Shown here: piece by piece, positions 59,941 through 64,000 of the stretch
How the letters are laid out: each line of letters starts with the position of its first letter
How positions within the stretch are numbered: the first letter of the stretch is position 1
Assembly: GCA_033439265.1 (NCBI GenBank)
Contig: JAVTVX010000027.1
Coordinates: 10,803,001 to 10,867,000 of the forward strand
Origin: Dillenia suffruticosa
Lineage: Eukaryota > Streptophyta > Magnoliopsida > Dilleniales > Dilleniaceae
Length of the DNA: 64,000 nucleotides
Reading direction: 5' to 3'
Position numbers and translations under genes: made by a program
The notes under the pieces: model-generated
The model's database searches: none
Seen by the model: the letters and a program-made list of their open reading frames with translations, nothing else
What the model was told of the DNA's origin: nothing

Positions 59941-61007
59941 GTTAGCGACGGACGTGAATCCATCGCCAGTTAGCGATGGACGTAATTCGTCGCTAGGAAA
60001 AAATCACTAACGCAGGCGCCCAGGCAGGCATGCGCGGGCGCCCAGGTAGGCATGCGCGGGCGCCCGCAGGTCGGTGCGCGCAGGGCGCGGGCGCCCGTGC
60101 TTGCATACACCGGCGCCCTCGTAAGCTCGTGCCCTGACGGATTAATATTTAATTAATAAATTAAATAAAAAATATATAATTTAAATAAAATAAAATATAT
60201 GGTTTTTTAAGAATTAAATAATATTATTTTTCTAAAAAAATGAAATATAATATAATAAAATAAAATGTAAATTAAAATATTATAAAATAATAATATGATT
60301 TGTTAATATAAATTAATAAAATAAAATAAAAATAAAATAAAATTCTAATTACAAAAATTCAGCGACAGATTTGGAATCTATAGCCGAAACAGCGACGGAT
60401 TTGGAATCCGTCGCTGATTTAGGGACTGATTTGGATATCCGTCACTGATTTAGTGACGGATTTTAATCCGTCGCTAATTTACCAAGGATATCGTTGCTAA
60501 ATTAAATTTTTTTGAAATATTATATTAATATTATATTTTATTTATTTATATATAAAAAAGTTAGCGACGGATTGGAATTTTCGTCGCTACATTTAGCGAC
60601 GGAAAAACAAATCCATCGCCAAATTAATTTTTAACTTAAATATAACATATTAATAAAATAATAAGAAAAATAAAAAAAATAAATTTCTATTTAAAAAAGA
60701 TTAAATTTTGCGACGGATTTGAAATCAGTGGCAAAATTTCCCTATTAAGCGACGAAATTTACAATGAAAAATTTTTAGTCGCCAATTGGCAACGAATTTA
60801 GTCTCAAAAATTGTTTCGTCACTAATTAGCGATGAATTTAGTTACGAATGGTATTTCCATCGCTAATTTAGCCACGACTTCCTTTTCATCGCAAATTTCA
60901 TGGAAAATTAGCGGTGAAAAAGGTTTTGTCGCTAAATTCGTCGCAAAATAGCGACGAATGTTTTCCGTCACGAAAATCCATGACTAAAACCGTGTTTTTT
61001 TGTAGTG
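59941..61007. repeat. Right subterminal region of the large CACTA element
   Basis: A GC island with 'gcgcccaggcaggcatgcgc' (60012-60130) is followed by A/T DNA and then by dense 'agcgacggatttggaatccg' and 'tttagccacgac' repeats up to the TIR. It is colinear with the right halves of the two smaller elements (37070-37959 and 57010-57878). Confidence 0.85.
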
Positions 61008-61067
61008 ATGTATTGAACCGATTATCTTTGGAAGAAGGAGATGATGCTGTTATGAGTCTTTTGCTTT
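61008..61067 (+). pseudogene. Transposase_28-like protein, right-arm copy, resumed exon
   Basis: After the CACTA end the frame reads 'LNRLSLEEGDDAVMSLLL' and ends in TAG, where the left copy reads 'LLL' and then a GTACTT donor. The coiled-coil exon present in the left copy (17827-18314) is absent: the sequence goes straight from intron DNA (61070-61205) to DNA mirrored at 17.6 kb, a loss of about 0.76 kb. Confidence 0.7.
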
Positions 61068-64000
61068 AGGTACTTTGTTCATATATAATAACATATTGTT
61101 GAAATATAATATATGATATATTTGATATAAGAATATAGTATGTGTGAATTAGGATGTTTTTTATCTATGCTTCAGGTACCTATAATATTTGATATATTTG
61201 ATATAAGAATATAATAACTAATGATTGCATAATTAGTTAACTGGATGTTAGGTTGTTTTCTATGCTCAACATGTGAAATTTAAAGGTCAAAGTTATCTTT
61301 TGTCCTTTTTTTTTTATCTTAGTATACTTAGTTGTGTGTAGTTGTGCCTCATAGTCGAAGTAGATGAATGTGTGAAGAGAGAAACAAAGAGTTATTCATT
61401 CTTTGTTATCTCCCAGCTGTTTATCCTTGTGGTGTTCCTGGAAGGTAGTCTTGCATTACTTATGCATTTTGTAGTTCTGTTTTGTAGTTTTGTTTTGTTT
61501 CTATGATTATGGTTTCCCTTTTTTTATGGTTGTGTTTTTGTAGTCCTGCTTTGGAAAGTAGTTCTGCAGCTTTGCGTATGCAAAGTAGCCTAGTGTCTCC
61601 GAGTTTGGAGTTCTGTTAGATGTTTAATAGAATAGATTAAGTACTCTATTGGATGGTATTGAATGACAGAAATTTTAAATCAGAGTGTAAGAAAATGTAG
61701 CTTGTGTCCAAATGCAGTGCGCATTCTATACGTGTTATATATATAAAAAAATTATATGTTAATTGAGACATTTAATTTAAAAAGTGAGAATTGTATTTAA
61801 GACCGAATATATTATATTAAAATAGAAAATACGTGAAAATGGGAAAGAATGTGTGTTATATTTAAATATATTTAGATTTAAGCTTTTTATTTAAATATGT
61901 TTGGATTTAAATATAGATTGTCTTGATTAGTTGTGTAAAACAAATATAATTTTTTAAAAAAGAAATCTCAATATTTAAATTTAATATGAAATATATAATA
62001 TTAAAATCCGAAAAAATACTTCTATAATGTTATCCCAAAACATTTTTATATTATTTTAAAAAATTTTTTAGTCGCTCTACACATTGAACCACGCGGTTCT
62101 GTGGTTTCCAGAACAATAAAGTGGTTCTGCGCTTTGTGGTTTTGCAATTAATAGAACGAGAACATGGTTCTGTGGGTGGCAGAACCATAGGGTGGTTCTG
62201 TGTTTCGGGGAACGACATCATGGCTTTGTCGTTCTAAATTGGAAGGAGCAGTGTACCCTGGCTAACGAGGTATGGGTTTTTTTTTTCCTTTACTTTGTCT
62301 AGGGTTGGTATTAAAATTATATGCTAACAATTCAAAAAATTTTATATCGATTTTTTTTGAGTAAAATAAATATATTCTTTTTTCAAAATTTTTTAGAGCT
62401 GTGAGAAAGATGTAGGTATTATGAAAAAACATAATTCAGTAAATAATTTAACTAATATATTTTGAAAACTTTAAAAATGAATTCAACTGTGGTATATTTG
62501 AATATCCATAGTTTGATATTTGAGATTTGAATAGAAATCTAAATTACGATCAAATGTGATAATATTAAATAATAAACTAAAACTAAACTATGATTTAATA
62601 TTTAAAGTAATTTAATTTGAGGTTTAAGTGATTTTATTTAATCTAGAATTGTATAAGAGTAAAAATGTTTAGATATTTAATTTAAATAGTCAGAATTGTA
62701 TTTAAGACCGAATATATTATATTAAAATGGAAAATACGTGAAAATGGGAAAGAATGTATGTTATATTTAAATATATTTAGATTTAAGTTGTTTATTTAGA
62801 TATGTTTCAATTCAAATCTAGATTGTCTTGGTTCGTTTTCTAAGATAAATATGATTTTTTTAAAACGAAATCTCAATATTTTAATTTAATACTAAATATG
62901 TAATATTAAAACCCTAAAAAATACTTATATAATGTTATACCTAAACATGTTTATATTTTTTTTTAAAAAAATTTTTTCTGGTCATTCTACGAGCAGAACC
63001 ATACGGTTTTGCCGGTCACAGAATAATAAAGTGATTTTGTGGTTTACACGTGGTTCTACTAATCGTAGAACCAGTTCTGCGGGTGGCAGAATCACAGGGT
63101 GGTTCTGTGTTTCACCGAATGACATCGTTGCCTTGTTTTACGAAAGATTTAAATAATTTTTTAATATTACGTAATCTAAATAACTGACTAAACTATAAAT
63201 TTGATTAATTATAATAATTATCAAACATCAAATATGTTATTTTTTAATTCAACAAATTCTTTTAATATTGCAAGATTCTATTTTGAAAGCATGATGATTT
63301 TTTTTGACGTTGTTTTTATGTAAATGATTTAAAAAATTTTATATTGGATTTGTTTGTGTAAAATGAATATAATATTGTTTTTTCAAAATGTTTTAGAGTT
63401 ATGAGAGATGGTTGGGTATCATCAAAAAATATAATTCGGTAAATAATTAAACTGTTAAAATATTTTGATAATATTAAAAATAAATTGAACTGTGGTACAT
63501 TTGAATATCCATATTTAGATATTTGAGATTTGAATAGAAAACTAAAGCATAATTAAATGTGATAATATTAAATAATAAACTAAAACTAAATCATCAAGTA
63601 ATATATAATGCAATTTAATTTGAGTTTAACTGTTTTTATTTAATGTAGAATTGTATAAAAATAAAAATATTTAGATATTTAATCTAAATAGTTAGGATTG
63701 TATTTAATATCGATTATATTATATTAAAATAGAAAATATGCAAAAATGGGAAAGAATATATGTTATATTTAAATACATTTAGATTTAGGCTACCTTTTGA
63801 AACGCGTTTCAATATAAATTTAGGTTGTTTCGTAAAAGAAATACAAATATTTTTAAATGAAATCTCAATATTTTAATTTAATATTAAATATATAATATGA
63901 AAATCCGAAAAAATACTTGTATAATGTTATGCCAAAAAGATGTTTATATTATTTTTGAGATTTTTTTAGTAGTTCTGCACACGAAATCATGTGGTTCTGC
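61008..64000 (-). repeat. Right arm of the inverted duplication, distal part
   Basis: It continues the mirror image of the left arm: 61320-61640 matches 17560-17240, and 61740-64000 matches two to three units of the 0.9-1.0-kb array in reverse. Palindrome clusters lie at 62075-62235, 62975-63125 and from 63970. The arm runs off the window. Confidence 0.85.

Larger units (their letters stand above)
29598..61007 (-). mobile_element. 31.4-kb CACTA (En/Spm) element, decayed, with nested insertions
   Basis: The left end is CACTACAAAAAAAAACCC, the right end GTGTTTTTTTGTAGTG. Both are followed inward by many TTTAGCGACGAA-type subterminal repeats (29620-30320 and 59940-60990). The flanks are GTG on the left and ATG on the right, a probable 3-bp target duplication with one mutation. 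Removing the element and one triplet restores the exon seen intact at 18525-18560 (minus strand) in the left arm. Both genes lie on the minus strand: a TNP2-type transposase (41.0 to 34.8 kb) and a TNPA-like gene (34.4 to 30.8 kb). The rest holds nested elements, GC-rich islands and a second transposon-derived gene. An alternative is that the two ends came from different family members by recombination. Confidence 0.75.

Overview
This is a nuclear segment of a flowering plant. It is very AT-rich and contains plant-type spliced exons (GT..AG introns), a B3-type transcription-factor fragment, and plant-specific mobile elements: CACTA/En-Spm elements with CACTACAAAAAA ends, Ty3/gypsy LTR remnants and plant transposon-derived proteins. 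I see no rRNA gene, no intact host gene, and nothing prokaryotic or organellar. It looks like decayed, repeat-dense heterochromatin. I cannot name the species.

Layout. Positions 1-3211 hold the 3' end of a Ty3/gypsy-like element with a polypurine tract and a roughly 1.5-kb LTR. 3212-8870 is built from short palindromes of the GGTTCTGC...GCAGAACC type, including a 26-bp tandem array and a three-copy array of about 0.77-kb units. 8870-11110 holds an LTR-like fragment and a pair of direct repeats. 11592-12046 carries a B3-domain gene fragment. 12860-17060 is a five-copy array of 0.87-1.0-kb units.

From about 12.9 kb to the end of the window the sequence is organised as a large inverted duplication. 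The left arm ends at 23485. The right arm starts at 25387, is interrupted at 29597, resumes at 61008 and runs off the window. Each arm carries one copy of a gene resembling plant 'putative gypsy type transposon' (Transposase_28) proteins, on the minus strand at 17.8-19.8 kb and on the plus strand at 28.3-29.6/61.0 kb. The two copies face away from each other and both are broken, by different mutations. A 1.7-kb CACTA element (23659-25386) sits at the centre of symmetry, and its right end coincides with the start of the right arm.

The right-arm copy is split inside an exon by a 31.4-kb CACTA element (29598-61007). The left-arm copy gives the empty site. This large element carries, on the minus strand, a decayed TNP2-type transposase (41.0 to 34.8 kb) and a second gene of the Ptta/En/Spm (TNPA-like) type (34.4 to 30.8 kb). 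A smaller CACTA element (35495-37959, target duplication ACA) is nested inside a tnp2 exon, and another lies at 55627-57878 (target duplication GAA). The rest of the large element holds a gene with a 'putative plant transposon protein' domain (46.3 to 44.6 kb), GC-rich minisatellite islands, microsatellites, and possible captured exons at 53.3-54.1 kb. The small CACTA elements share divergent tRNA-like A-box/B-box modules.
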